DNA from: Chara braunii
Taxonomy: Eukaryota > Streptophyta > Charophyceae > Charales > Characeae
Direction of reading: 5' to 3'
Assembly: GCA_003427395.1 (NCBI GenBank)
Contig: BFEA01000044.1
Span: 3,953,513 to 3,988,274 of the forward strand
Length of the DNA: 34,762 nucleotides
This document shows, one piece after another, positions 11,276-21,843 of the stretch (its first letter is position 1; each line of letters begins with the position of its first letter). The translations under genes and the position numbers were made by a program. Below the pieces are notes generated by a model that saw only the letters and a program-made list of their open reading frames with translations, was not told the origin of the DNA and made no database searches.

Positions 11276-11427
11276 ATAATGTCGCGCAGCCGCTAAGCCG
11301 CGTGATTCAGGGCCTAGATAAGTAGGAAAAGGGTGTCCGCGCTTGATGTTGGGCCAAGAGATCTACTTCGTACGGAAGACCTGACATTGTCTCACGACCG
11401 TCCGCGCGCCACCTAGCCAAGCCACGA

Positions 11428-11454
11428 CGCCGCCTGCCGAGTTGACAGGCGGCG
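11428..11454. other. Perfect 9-bp hairpin
   Basis: CGCCGCCTG and CAGGCGGCG enclose a 9-base loop. The stem is all GC but for one pair. It lies in non-coding sequence about 180 bases after the TGTCGG terminus at 11246. It could be a terminator-like or packaging structure of a retroelement; nothing else supports a function. Confidence 0.6.
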
Positions 11455-11746
11455 CAGTTAGAGATAAGAAAGGCCGTGCTTGCCTATCTGTAGCAGATGG
11501 GCTACAGGGAGGCAGCGGGCTTAGCTCCCGTGATAAGGAGTTAGCCCAGTAGGTACTGCCATCTGACTGTCACCCTGCTGATTCATGGATCGAGCCCGAC
11601 GACATGTGACTGGGCTAGCTTCTTTTGATAGGAGCGACACAGTTTCCTGAGGTATCGCGGTCGATCTCGACCTCGCGATTTCAGAGATCGCACAGCCGAG
11701 ATCGGGCCGCACTGACTAGCATGGCTTGCCCAAGGATAACACGTAT

Positions 11747-12292
11747 AAATTAAAAAAAATAAAAATAAAAATTATAAATGAATAAAGCGCCACTTGGCAC
11801 TCCGTGAAATAACTGGGAACTTATAGTCCCCATTGAAATGACAGGCGCCTGTTGCAATCGGGCAGCCATGTTTTAGGGAAGATCGTTCGTTTTTTTAATA
11901 TTTTGCTTTAGATTTTTTCTTAGATTCTTATTAGATTTTGTTTTAATTTTTTTTTTTTTTAGTATCGACAACACCTGAATGAATGCACCCGTTTGTTTTA
12001 GATGAACGGGATGAAAAAAAATACATACATTTAAAAAAAAAACTAAAACTAAAGCACCACATGACACTGTTTGAAGAGAAGGGGATTTAAAGTTCCCAGA
12101 AAGGTAACAGTTGCCGGTGATAACGGGCAACCCGTTCGTCAGAAGGGTAAGTATTTTTCCTTTTTTTTTCTTCTTTCTTCTACTTCTTTTAATTTTTCTG
12201 AATTTCGTTTTAAATTTCTTTTAAGATTTGTTCTTTTCTATATTTTATTTAGTTTTTTCTTCTCTGGTGCCTCGTGAAACGAACGAGCACCT
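11747..12292. repeat. Two-unit tandem duplication, about 266 bp
   Basis: GCGCCACTTGGCAC at 11787 aligns with GCACCACATGACAC at 12053, an offset of 266. Both units share an A-rich lead, ATTGAAATGACAGG / AGAAAGGTAACAG, CGGGCA, then a long T-rich stretch, then a CACCTG-like segment followed by a CCCGTT palindrome or its remnant. The copies are well diverged. No coding frame runs through both. Confidence 0.6.
11988..12010. repeat. CCCGTT imperfect palindrome, copy 1
   Basis: CCCGTTTGTTTTAG followed by ATGAACGGG: an inverted repeat whose arms match the one at 12370-12392. It lies near the junction of the two 266-bp units. Confidence 0.6.
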
Positions 12293-12360
12293 GTTTGTCC
12301 ATCGGGACATCCGTGAAAATTGGAAAGATGCAAAGAAGATTAGCATGGCCTTTGCATAAG

Positions 12361-12392
12361 GAACGGGCGCCCGTTCGTTTCGAATGAACGGG
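12361..12392. repeat. CCCGTT palindromes, copy 2
   Basis: Two overlapping inverted repeats. GAACGGGCGCCCGTTC is a perfect 16-bp palindrome (12361-12376), and CCCGTTCG...TGAACGGG (12370-12392) is an imperfect one. A GA run starts right after, at 12396. CCCGTTCG also appears at 12128. Confidence 0.7.
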
Positions 12393-12607
12393 GCAGAGAG
12401 AGAGAGAGAGAGAGAGAAAATAAGAAGAAGAAGGAAAAAAGAAGAGTGTGATGTGCCAGACTGTTTCGTCGGTTTTCCACCAACTCATCAGGGGGCTGAG
12501 CCCCGACAAGTCCATTTACTGATGGACAGACTCGCCGAATGCATCTGCCACGCAATGCGGCTGCATTCGGACGATTCCACTTGTGAGGGATTGGGCATGT
12601 CGGGGTT

Positions 12608-12609
<2 letters not shown>

Positions 12610-12678
<69 letters not shown>

Positions 12679-12735
12679 NNNNNNNNNNNNNNNNNNNNNN
12701 NNNNNNNNNNNNNNNNNNNNNNNNNNNNNNNNNNN

Positions 12736-12800
<65 letters not shown>
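12610..12800. repeat. (GA)n microsatellite with assembly gap
   Basis: An uninterrupted GA tract on both sides of 57 Ns (12679-12735). The gap length is set by the assembly and says nothing about true length. The arginine-glutamate open frames that cross it are artefacts of the repeat. Confidence 0.95.
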
Positions 12801-12801
<1 letters not shown>

Positions 12802-12993
12802 GTGAGCCTGTACCAGGCACTTGTTTCGGCCCAGATACGAGCACAGCAGGGGGAAACAACCCTTTAAGCCTGACTCTAGTTGGGCTCAGTGAAATGACTG
12901 TGGGGGAGGGGAGGCTTCTTGTTTCATAAAACGAGCTGCCCCTGCACAGGAAAACGAGGGGTTAAAAAATATATATAAAGGGGACAAAAGTAA

Positions 12994-13112
12994 CGGCCAT
13001 GTACGTGGCCGCAAGCTTAAAGTAGATGCAGAGGGTAGAAAGAAGAAGGAGAGGGATAGATAAAAAAAACAAAAGAGAGAAGGGAAAAAGGTAACGGCCA
13101 CATATGTGGTCG
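12994..13112. repeat. Pair of GGCCA...TGGCC palindromes
   Basis: GTAA-CGGCCATGTACGTGGCCG (12994-13011) and GTAA-CGGCCACATATGTGGTCG (13095-13112) are 101 bases apart, in the same orientation and each preceded by AAAGTAA or AAGGTAA. The second contains a perfect CCACATATGTGG. The A/G-rich spacer holds no gene. They lie about 280-400 bases upstream of the TATA box at 13392, where paired transcription-factor sites could sit. Confidence 0.65.
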
Positions 13113-13391
13113 CGGCCGTGGAACAGATACAGCCCCAGAAGCTTCAAAGGGTTGATGGGAATGCATCTGTTCAGTTGAAATAGGTAGTCATGAAATGGCT
13201 GATTACATCCATTTCCAGAAGCACCGGGCCTGGGAAAACGGCCAGGTACTCCTGGGGGTTGATGACCTTGGTCCCCCTAGGGGAAAACCAAGGCTCCTAG
13301 CTCCTGGCCGTTGATTTGGATCAAGGGTCAGGAGCACCGACGAATTTTGCCTGGTTGTGGGCAAAGCAGCTGCCCACAACCATTAGCTGGC

Positions 13392-13398
13392 TATAAAA
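13392..13398 (+). promoter_or_regulatory. TATA box
   Basis: TATAAAA inside the short palindrome TGGCTATAAAAGCCA, the best core-promoter match in the first half of the window. A CA-rich start region follows (CCAACACTCCACCC). No clear ORF lies downstream, so it probably belongs to a retroelement LTR whose transcript leads into the 46-bp repeats. Confidence 0.55.
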
Positions 13399-13699
13399 GC
13401 CAACACTCCACCCAACAGCCTCCCACTTGTGGCAGTGTTGCTGGGGCATTCACTTGAGTGAATGCTTGCTGGCTGCTGCATGCTGCTGGAGAAGGGCGGT
13501 ACTGGAGGTGGAGGTGTTGCTGGTGGAGTGGAGGTCTGCAGGGAGTTGGAGGAGGAGAAGGGAGACAACCATAGCTGAGGGCTGGGAGTTTTTTGCCCTA
13601 CCCTTGTGCGTGTGCTGTGAGTGTGGGTTGGTATTGCGTCGGGAAGGCTGCGTCAGGGTCCAGATGGTGCGGCAAGCGGCACCTATTTTAGTAGGGTTG

Positions 13700-13840
13700 T
13701 GCTGCCGAACTGCTGCTGCGACATCAAGACCTTCTTAAGGGAAGGTGTTGGCGAACCGCCGTTGCAGCATCAAGACCTTCCTAAGGGAAAGTGTTGCCGG
13801 ACTGCTGACGTGGCGTCAAGACCTTCCTAAGGGAAGATGC
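13700..13840. repeat. 46-bp tandem repeat, three units
   Basis: CAAGACCTTCYTAAGGGAA recurs at 13725, 13771 and 13817, exactly 46 apart. Each is followed by GTGYTGCCG-like sequence. Degenerate half-units (GGGAAGTACTGTCC, GTGCTGCCGAAATTT) continue to about 14030. The core TAAGGGAAGTGCTGCCGAAATTT-like wording matches that of the 123-bp arrays at 45 and 7130, so all three probably descend from one leader or LTR subrepeat. Confidence 0.75.
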
Positions 13841-15849
13841 TGCCGAATTTGTTGCACAGCGCCAATGGTTTTTTTAATGTGAGTGCGGGAAGGTGCTGTT
13901 CGATCAGTGACACGACAACGACAATGTATCCAGTGGGGCTACGGTGCTAAAATTTTGACTCGGCGGTAATTTTTTTAAGGGGAAGTACTGTCCATTTGGA
14001 GACACGGCAACAGCGGCAGTGCTGCCGAAATTTTGTAGCGAGATGGAGCCGTTTTTGTGTCGTGTTTCCGGTTTTGACGGCGCAACTAGCAGTGGTCCGC
14101 CGTTATTTTTGTGGTGCGGGGCGGCTATGGTGGATCCCAGTATGGCCTAGAGGTTGGACTGGCATTGGTGCACGATTGGGGTCGTGCGACAGTGGTGTGT
14201 GAACTGGCGGCATGAAGAGATCGCAGAGTGAGTGCACGCAACACTTACTATAATTGGAGTTGCGACACTTGCGGTTTGCGCCGGAATGACATCTTTATTT
14301 TTTGGGGGTTCCCGGCAAATGTGATTTTCAGCCAGGGTCACCTCTATTTTTTTTGCTGCACTCGGTGCGAGCGGATTTGAGTTCTGGACCATCTGTTGTT
14401 GAGAGCAATGGTATGAGACTGATTTTGTGATTGGGACCAACAGGTTGGTGTGGCTATTGTGAGCGGACAGGAATATTTGAGGCGGCATGGACTTGCGGTT
14501 GGGTAGGGAAGTGTCCTTAGAAGACGTGGTGCAGTAGGGACTGCGTTGAGACTGTCTGGGATGTTGAGGCCATACGAGATTGGATCATGGGAGCATCCTT
14601 TTTTAGGGTAATCTCATTAAAACATCTTAGGTGACCTAATCTTGGTGTGAACAAACACTTGGAGAAGGACAAGAACCGTGATTCAGGAGAAAGACCACAA
14701 CTTGTGAAGTTGTGAGCCACATATTTTTTCTACTGCGGTTATTTTCTTTTGATTGATAAATTACTCGGCTTTCTTGAGTGAGCCGATTCAAAAATCACTT
14801 AAGGTCAGTCAGTAGAATGACTCAGATTTTTCTTCACACCTGTGGGAGGCCACACTTTGTTTGACCCTGTTCAGTCGAATGTTCATTGAAAAGGCAAAGG
14901 AAATGTGTGTCTGCATGTGAATGGTGAGGTCTGACTTGAGTATGGGATTGCATTGGTTTTCTGTTGAACTTGTTGTTTTTGCGTGTTGTGCCGGTAGGTA
15001 GAAGGATACTGGCAAAAAAAATTGATTATGCTTATTTGAGAAGAAGAAAAGGATTGTCCTCTTTCCATCTTTCATCTGCCTGCATATTAAAAACACTTGT
15101 GTTTTGAAATGGATAATTTCAATGAGTGTCGTGAAAGAAACTTGTGAATATATTGAAGATGAGGTCAATTGAACTTAACTTATTCTATCCCGTATGGCCT
15201 GATCTACCTATACCTGTCCAAACGGTTCTCATTCTCCACCTCTTCTGATTCTTTTCGTCTAAGTTACCCTAAACTTAGGAGGAATGAGAATAACTGAAAG
15301 TTACTTACAGTGGACACATCTTCTACCTCTAGGAAGCATCTGGAACAGGGGTGCGTTGTTTTAGGAGCCGACCCTGATATCGACCCAGAGTGGACCGTTC
15401 TACGGAGGGGTACTTGCCGTTCGGTGGAGACGGCACGACTTCTGAGATTTGAGTCTTGTGCTCGGACGAGGAGGAGGAGTACCCCAGACCACTTCCTAGA
15501 GGGAGAGGCATGCAACACTTCAAAGCTTGAGAAAGTATAGAAACAGGTGTGAGCATCGAATCTTATGTCAACTATAGGTTGGAATGAATGACTTTGGCAA
15601 CGGGTCTCATCAAGTCAAAACTAAGGCAGACCGACTACCTTGTCGGCTGCAGTTGTATAATTGTTTTGTGGAATTCGACCCGAGGTGGTCGAGGTTTATT
15701 TGGATATTGCATTGTTTCATATGATGATTCGATTTCTTCTAGTTATCCTTTCAGATTGAATATTTATTCGTGTCGACTACGATATAATTATATGTGTAGT
15801 TGTTGTAACTCTCGCTTGACTATGTGTTTAAGGGACTAGGATCGAGTTG
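13841..15849. other. No gene recognised
   Basis: After the decaying 46-bp repeats (to about 14030) the sequence is G/T-rich, then mixed. The largest open frames (about 113-119 codons on the minus strand near 14.2 and 14.9 kb) have no motif or partner in the window and overlap other frames. I do not call them genes. Confidence 0.4.
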
Positions 15850-16100
15850 TGGGTTTCACGCTTGGTTGAGACCGTCCTAGTCAACCGGCGTTTACTCTGT
15901 ACTTAGGAGATCAGCGCCCTAAGAACGGACGACGCTCGGGTCCGCTTAGCGTTAACCAAGCGTGTCTATACTACAGCGAACGAGCAAATACCCTCGGTTG
16001 ACCTGCCTCTGCAATTGCATCTAGAAGCTTTCGCACGTGGGTCAGTAGCTCGGTAGGGATACACCCCTAAGGGTGGCGACAACCCCTTAGAGAAGGAAAA
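15850..16100 (+). repeat. Dispersed repeat block, copy 2
   Basis: Homologous to 1755-2010 in the same orientation (landmarks given there). It ends GACAACCCCTTAGAGAAGG...TTATGCC and is followed almost at once by the TGTCAG terminus at 16114. AGAGAAGGAAAA is a possible degenerate polypurine tract, which would make this the untranslated end just before a 3' LTR. Confidence 0.6.
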
Positions 16101-16113
16101 CTTATGCCCCGCT

Positions 16114-16670
16114 GTCAGTGCGAATACCCTTACAAAGGTATCCGCCCTGGTTTTTGCAGGCGATAGGAAATAAGTTTGGTTTAAAATTGAAGTGTACCGC
16201 TCGAGGTGCGGCGGTGTCTGGGGTTTACAAGATGGTTGACTAGAATAGAGAGTGAGTGGGCGCGCAGGCTGAAGGCGCGCGTGATTTCTTTTTCCTTTTG
16301 ATGATTGTGAAAGTCGGCGTGATCGTCGATCATATTTTATTATCTGGTTAAACTAGGATTAAAAAGTAGTTGTCTCCTGATTGGTGCGCTTGTCTACGGC
16401 TCGTGCGTACGTACAGAGGACGACACCAACAACAATGTGATTTTGTAAACGTTTCAGTAAATCTGCGCGTCACAAAGTATCTATTTATTTAGGTGTCCGT
16501 TAGAATTAGACCCAACCTTGGGCCTAGCACTAACGATTATAGTATCAGAATTCTATTTGGGAGATTTGGGGATCGACTCGGAAATCGAGCGACAACGGCG
16601 CAGGGATATTAGAGTAGCGCGAAGGAACCGAGAGGTTGAGGGCCCGGGTGGGGCTATTCCCTTTGGTTTT
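16114..16670 (+). repeat. LTR-like block, copy 3
   Basis: Begins TGTCAGTGCGAATACCC with the palindrome nearly intact (CCCTTACAAAGGTAT). It aligns along its length with 10147-10700 and, inverted, with 3593-4157. Like the other copies it carries the leader CCGCCCTGGTTTT and the late landmark CCTTGGGCCTAGCAC. Confidence 0.7.
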
Positions 16671-17039
16671 GCTGTCAGTGGCGTCAGGAAGGTGTTAGCA
16701 TTTTCTTTTTTTATTTCATGCGCCAACACTTACGGACATCAGATGCAACGCTATCGGAGGGTGTCCCGACCCTGCTCTGTTCGCCAGACTCCTACCTAAG
16801 CTCATCGGGTTGTTCCAGAGCCCTCGTGGTGCTCCTGGGGTGAAACCCAGTGGTGGACAGGTCCAGTTGGTACCCTTCCTAACAAAAAGGTGTGCCACTG
16901 GACTTTCCATTGGTCCACGCAGGCTCGACGCCTTGTTGTACAGCAGAGCACTACCGGCCTGTGACCGTGGTAGCCGCCGGGCTCGCCCAGGGACGCAGAC
17001 TCAAAAGAAGCGACAAAGTGTTTTCAATTGCGCGCCGAA
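16671..17039. other. No gene; transition into the left arm
   Basis: GC-rich sequence between the LTR-like block and the left arm. Two overlapping plus-strand frames are open but show no motif. One may be the end of the LTR-like unit. Confidence 0.35.
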
Positions 17040-17758
17040 TGTTTCCTAGTCGGGTTATGGGCCAGATGCGGAATGCTATCACTGACAAGCAGAGGGAAAG
17101 AAGAGAAGGAGAAAAGAAAAATAAAATTTCAAATCTGAGCCCGCGCTTTAGTTCGGGAGAATTCGGTGGCTTCAGGCCATTACGACGTTGCGATTTTCCT
17201 ACTTTCTTTGATATTATTATTATTATTATTACTATTATTGTTATTATTATTATCATTATCATTGCTACTGATTTTTCTTCTGGTCTTTTCGGCTTGTCAT
17301 CTCGTGGGAGAACCAACGTTTCGAGTTCTGAGCACAGTTGTGGTCTGCGGCCTAGACTGGCCCGACCCTTCGCTTATCATCTTGGGATCTGACCTGTTCG
17401 ATTGAGGGCCGCGCGGTGGAACCCCAAAAGAGGGGCGACCTGCGGCCGCATCGGTAGGAGGCTTATCAACCCCCGTGGGAGGTCATAAGCCCCCTCCTTG
17501 CCATCGGACGCGGGTACCCAATAGAAGCAGGTTGATGTTGTGTTTTGAGGAGGGGAGTATGCCCATCGGTATCCCGTTATGGGACCACAACTTCGGGCCT
17601 AGAGTCACTTCACAGGGACTAGCGGTTAGTGGTGGTGGTGAGCTCTACTAGTGCTCTGATTGTTCAGATTCTGTCCTGCGTTTTTCTTAAATTGTTTTAT
17701 TTTATTTTATTTTAGTCAGGGTCTACCCGATCTTTCGGACCCTGATGGGCAACTATCC

Positions 17759-17764
17759 TATAAA
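17759..17764 (+). promoter_or_regulatory. TATA box of the left-arm ORF
   Basis: TATAAA in the context ATCCTATAAAGGGAGAG, 217 bases upstream of the ATG at 17976. The inverted copy has TATAAG in CCCTATAAGAAAGG, 149 bases upstream of its ATG. Keeping a TATA element at the same place in both arms supports a real promoter. Confidence 0.5.
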
Positions 17765-17975
17765 GGGAGAGAGGGGGTAGGTCATGAGACATCGGGGTGT
17801 CTGTGAGGGCAAAACTCTCCTCTTTTCTCCTGAGAGTCGGGACGCCATCCGCGGCCGGTAGCTTGGTAGTACCCCGTCTGTGCTGTGAGCTCCGGCGGAG
17901 AGTCGCGTGCTATTCGAGGTTGACGGCTTAGTACTGCGCAGTCTGCCGAACGAGACCTGGCTATTCTGAGTGGCT

Positions 17976-18494
17976 ATGGCGGACCGGAACGGCCTGCGTG
18001 GTTACAGGCCGAGATATATGAAGTATTCCTGGTTGTGGGAGCGAGAGGACGAGAATGGCACTGTAGTGGAAACCATATTGGCCTACGGTAAACCTGAAGG
18101 AGAGGTGAGGCTAAAAGTTAGCGTGTGCGGCCATAGGGAGCAGGAAATGAGGAGGGATGAAGGACTGCAGGTCGGGATTACTGAGGCGCGTAACAGGGCC
18201 GAGTGGAGATGCAGGCGTGACGGAGTGACTGCAGGCATGCGAGTAATGGTCACATACCATGAAGATGATTCCTCGACCGGGACCACGACCAGAGAGGTAC
18301 AACGCAATGACAAAGACTCTGAAGGGGAGTCAGAGATGAGCGACCGGGAAGAGGATGTCCACTCCTGGCATGGACTGGATCAGATCCGCCGAAATCATCC
18401 GCTGGCGGGGCCAGTGGAGGACGGGCCCGAGGCCAGTTCGGCCCGGGGCAGATTGAAGCCAACGGGGGCTGAACCATCAAGGGCGAACGAGTAG
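17976..18494 (+). CDS. Arm ORF, 172 aa, domain-A-like with acidic tail
   Basis: Unknown function. The ATG at 17976 is chosen over an in-frame GTG two codons earlier because GGCTATGGCG around it is conserved in the inverted copy (33653). The N-terminus has the shared GYRP motif (residues 9-12). Residues about 42-95 form a strand-helix-strand-like unit: GEVRLKVSV, then a basic, alanine-bearing helix with the motif EARNRAEWRCRRDGVTA, then RVMVTYH. This matches the copy at 33213-33653 closely (EAR-RAE-RCRRDGVTA) and resembles the small domain-A ORFs at 22194, 27831 and 28783 weakly. An acidic stretch DSEGESEMSD (about 114-123) and PVEDGPEASS (about 146-155) are also shared with the other arm. No signal peptide or membrane segment. 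The long frame, conserved start and TATA box upstream argue for a once-functional gene. It could be a gag-like ORF1 of an LTR element. Confidence 0.6.
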   Translation: MADRNGLRGYRPRYMKYSWLWEREDENGTVVETILAYGKPEGEVRLKVSVCGHREQEMRRDEGLQVGITEARNRAEWRCRRDGVTAGMRVMVTYHEDDSSTGTTTREVQRNDKDSEGESEMSDREEDVHSWHGLDQIRRNHPLAGPVEDGPEASSARGRLKPTGAEPSRANE

Positions 18495-20926
18495 AATGCT
18501 GGACTGAGCTCGAGGTGGTTACGCATATACGGGTTGCACGTGTCACGGCTCGAGAGGGCAGAGAGAGAGAGAGAGAAAGAGACTTGACGCGCGGGTCACC
18601 CGAAAGAGAAAGACCTACTGTTGACGTCAGCAAGGGTGTGTGACTCACTGCTCTCCGCGCGTCTGACTACCCTCCACCACTGGTGCAGAGATGGTCGTAG
18701 CGAACGCTTAGCCTAGGCTCACGGGTGATTGAGAGAGGGAACAAAGAGGCTGGGCGGCGAGAAAAGTATGGTTCTTGCGAGGCACGGTTGAGCCCCAAGG
18801 TTGACGCCAACCCCTCGCAACGATCTTCATCTGGGGCGCCACGAAGAGGAGGTAGTAAGGAGAGACGTGAGTATACGGAGGGTAAGAGATGGGGCGTTCC
18901 TTTTGGCTGATGACAGCGGCTCAGAAGGAACTTCAAGATTCGACTGGAGAAACTTCAGGATGAGCGTCAACTGATCGCGCGCGCACCTTGTAGTGATCTG
19001 AACATGACAGGGAGACAGAACGGCTCCCCTTGTCTAGAAGATGAGGTTAGGTGAAATCGGCGGCAGTGGATAGTGTAAGGCTTCGCTGACCCTCACCAGT
19101 CCGAGAACACTGATGACATACAAGGTAATTCACAATGGAATGAACCCAGAACTCGGGGTGAAGTGTAAACTCACTGGTCGGAGCATGAATGATGTACAAC
19201 AGTGTTGAGCACCTGATTCATTTGGGACTTCTTCGAGAGGTTATGTATGATGAGAGTTAACCGTCTTGCCCCTATCCTCCTCTGCTCGATTTGCGATACA
19301 TGACGTGTTTCACTTTGCAAGTGCAACATTACTGATACGGTAATCCCATGTTTGGAATAACTATTGACGAGAGTCGTATCGTGCCCGTGTCCTGCTGTTT
19401 GTCATTTTACTGTGTACAAGTGGAGTCTACTGCAAAGAAATGGTAGTGCTCCTGGCTAGTCGTCTTTTGTGTTTACCGGTGTCGAAAAGACTGTCGCCGT
19501 GATTTCTGAGTATTAATCGTGGGACTTAGTGATAAAGTGTAGGGGGGTTATCAGAAAACCAACAGTAAGCCAGGTCTCAGTTGTGTAACTCTCGAGTAAT
19601 CAGAGTTCCTATTTCCTTTTGCGAAGTGACTTCATAAGATTGCTCAAGCGTGAAGGTGATTTGATTCAGGCATTGCTCGCGCAAACCACTGGGATAGGTT
19701 GTTCTCTGAGTCTGACGACTACTGACAAACTTTGAGTATGATTGGTGCTTCTTCTCCAGTTGATCTTGAGGCCAACTGAGGCAAGGGTTTTCCTGCACTT
19801 AAACTGTTGTCTCTGCTATCTACTACCCTCTGTGTAGTTGAGATTCGTCGCGCTACTCCGGGTGAAAGCTAGTATGGGGATGTGAGTGAGTGGTAAGAAA
19901 GATCATATGTCTGCTAAACGTGATTAAGTCGAAGCAAGAACTTCCTACGATGAGTTTCCCAACTTCTATAATTAGTAGACTACACACCCCTCTCGAACAG
20001 GCACCTGCGAAGAAAAGATGGAAAGCACTCTAGCCGACTAGAGTTGCTGGGCTTATCGAAGGGTGCAAAGTTACCTGTGCTCTTTGACTGAGCTCTAGGC
20101 AGCTAGTCGGTGATTGGTGAAGAAGAAGGTGGGTGAGTTCCACAAAAGTAGTAGGGCCCACTGTCTGATGGGAAATAAACAACGGGTTTTAAAAGGAATT
20201 GCCCATCTGTTGGCCAAATACCTCCTGGATGGGGACTAGCTGCTGCGTCGCGCTCTTTTGCTGATCTAAACTGAAGGACCGAAAGTAGTTGAGGAGCATG
20301 CGAATCTTGTGCCTCTTTATAGCAAATTACTCAACCCTGAGCCAATCGAAGCTCGACCTTTTCAATGCCTCGGACTCCGAGCTGTCTCTCGACTGAATCC
20401 AATGCTTTGTCTGACTATACTCTGGTAGGTTAGATCGAACATGAGGTTCACACGGGGGAGTAATGAGCGGGGGCAGCCCTCATATCGTTGAATTAAGTGT
20501 TGGGCGTAGAGGTTGATGTCACATGATTGGGCTTATGTTAATCCTGCCTTGGTTGAGTAAATCAAGGGAAAGACCGTAATCCTGGATGAATCGTATGTGT
20601 CGTACATGAGGGATCGTGCTACCTGCACCCTATTCAAACGCTCGAGCAGACGGGTGAATTCTCAATATTTGTTTTAGTTCCCACCTAGGAATACTGGTTG
20701 GTGGCACCGTCTGGGTTGCATGCAGAGGGAATCAGTCCTCCTCGCGTTAGCAATACGGGGAAGTATATCGCCACTAATGCTCCAAGTGCTTTTGTTTTTC
20801 TAAAGATGGTTCCCTTTGTTCACTGTTGGTAAGCACTCGAAAGAGACACTCATGTTACGAGGAATGTTCTATTGGAGAGTCCGCGACTGTTAATGCAGAG
20901 TGAATTATTACTTGTGCCTCATGAGA

Positions 20927-21290
20927 ACTTTCGCTCTCTCTCTAATGAGCTCGTAAGGTTTGCATCTTTTGCGTGTACTACTGTGTGACTCACTGTAATG
21001 TCCGAGAGTTGTCCCTAGTTAATGTTATTTAAACATTTCCCCGGGCAAGCCTCGCCGTTGACATCAAGCCCTACTTGCTCGTTAAGAAGTCTACTGCCAG
21101 TTCGGACTCAGATGTTGACCCAAAGTGACTCGTGTCTGTGGGATTGCGTAACTATCAATTTATGTTTAATCTCATGGCCTGAGCTAGGTACCTGGCTGAT
21201 GGCAATTGCAAATCACAATTTATGAGAAATCGATTATGATCGCTCTGGGTAATCTTCCCTTATCAGAAAACTGTGCTATATACTAAACTG
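20927..21290 (+). pseudogene. Possible domain-B relic
   Basis: The weakest of the domain-B matches. One frame gives SCP-LMLFKHFPG. After a shift, the next frame gives VDIKPYLLVKK, then an acidic run ending DVDP. This follows the order of the better copies: a hydrophobic strand ending in F-x-x-G, then D-[IL]-R-P-Y-[LV], then K, then an acidic part before D-P. At least one frameshift and three stops interrupt it. The match could be chance; a profile built from the other copies would decide. Confidence 0.25.
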
Positions 21291-21801
21291 AGCTAGGGGT
21301 TCGTCTTGGGTGAATTGAGATCTATAATTGCCGTGACGGAGGATTGTTGTCGTTTTTGCTTTCAAGTCGATAGTTTTGTGTGGTAATACCCACTCTCTAC
21401 TAGTACAAGTCTATTCCCTGTTTTGAGCTCGGATCGAAAACCATGCGTGAAACACTTGATATCCGAGTGTGAAGAGCTACTTGTAGAACCTTGAGCAGCA
21501 AGCGCTCAGATCAAGGGTAGTCTGCCTTGTCTGATAAAGTCAACAAACTATTATACCCAGGGTTGCTGCACCTCGTGGGTCAAGGAGAGATGTAGTGTGA
21601 CTGTAATCACGATCTGAGCAATAGAGGTAACTGGGAGAAGCAATCAGGGACAATTGGCACAGTCTGGTACTAAAGAGACTAAAGTATCCTCTTGCGAGCA
21701 GTAACTAAATACACGAAGTGCAATAGCAGACTTCGTCCATGAGCTAACAGGCATTCAGTCAATACTTTGTCAGCTCTCAATCAGCCCCCCCCATCGTTCA
21801 T

Positions 21802-21803
<2 letters not shown>

Positions 21804-21837
<34 letters not shown>
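21804..21837. repeat. Poly-T tract
   Basis: Thirty-four T in a row, preceded by a run of eight C at 21785. It may be the poly-A tail of a minus-strand retroposed copy, but no body or target duplication was recognised. Confidence 0.9.

Positions 21838-21843
<6 letters not shown>

Larger units (their letters stand above)
17040..18500 (+). repeat. Left arm of a divergent inverted repeat
   Basis: Aligns with the reverse complement of 34762-33213. Shared landmarks in order: CGGGTTATGGG (17053); an ATT-rich tract (17212-17270); GGGAGAACCAACG; a highly conserved block at about 17445-17525 (CATCGGTAGGAGG, AGGTCATAAGCCCCCTCCTT, GCCATCGGAC, GGGTACCC); CCCGTTATGGGACC; a TATA box; and a homologous ORF. 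The conserved block is about 85% identical by eye, the rest much less. It may be the 5' LTR plus leader of an element whose other copy points the opposite way at the window's end. Confidence 0.75.

Noticed and set aside
12384-12929. Long open frames of alternating R and E, and of L and S on the other strand
   Set aside because: They are produced by the GA microsatellite and run through the Ns.
14147-15168. Minus-strand ORFs of 113 and 119 codons
   Set aside because: No motif, no conserved start, no partner, and overlap with other open frames.
19113-20760. Protein-like plus-strand stretches in the left half
   Set aside because: Stops and shifts occur at about the random rate and no copy elsewhere supports them.
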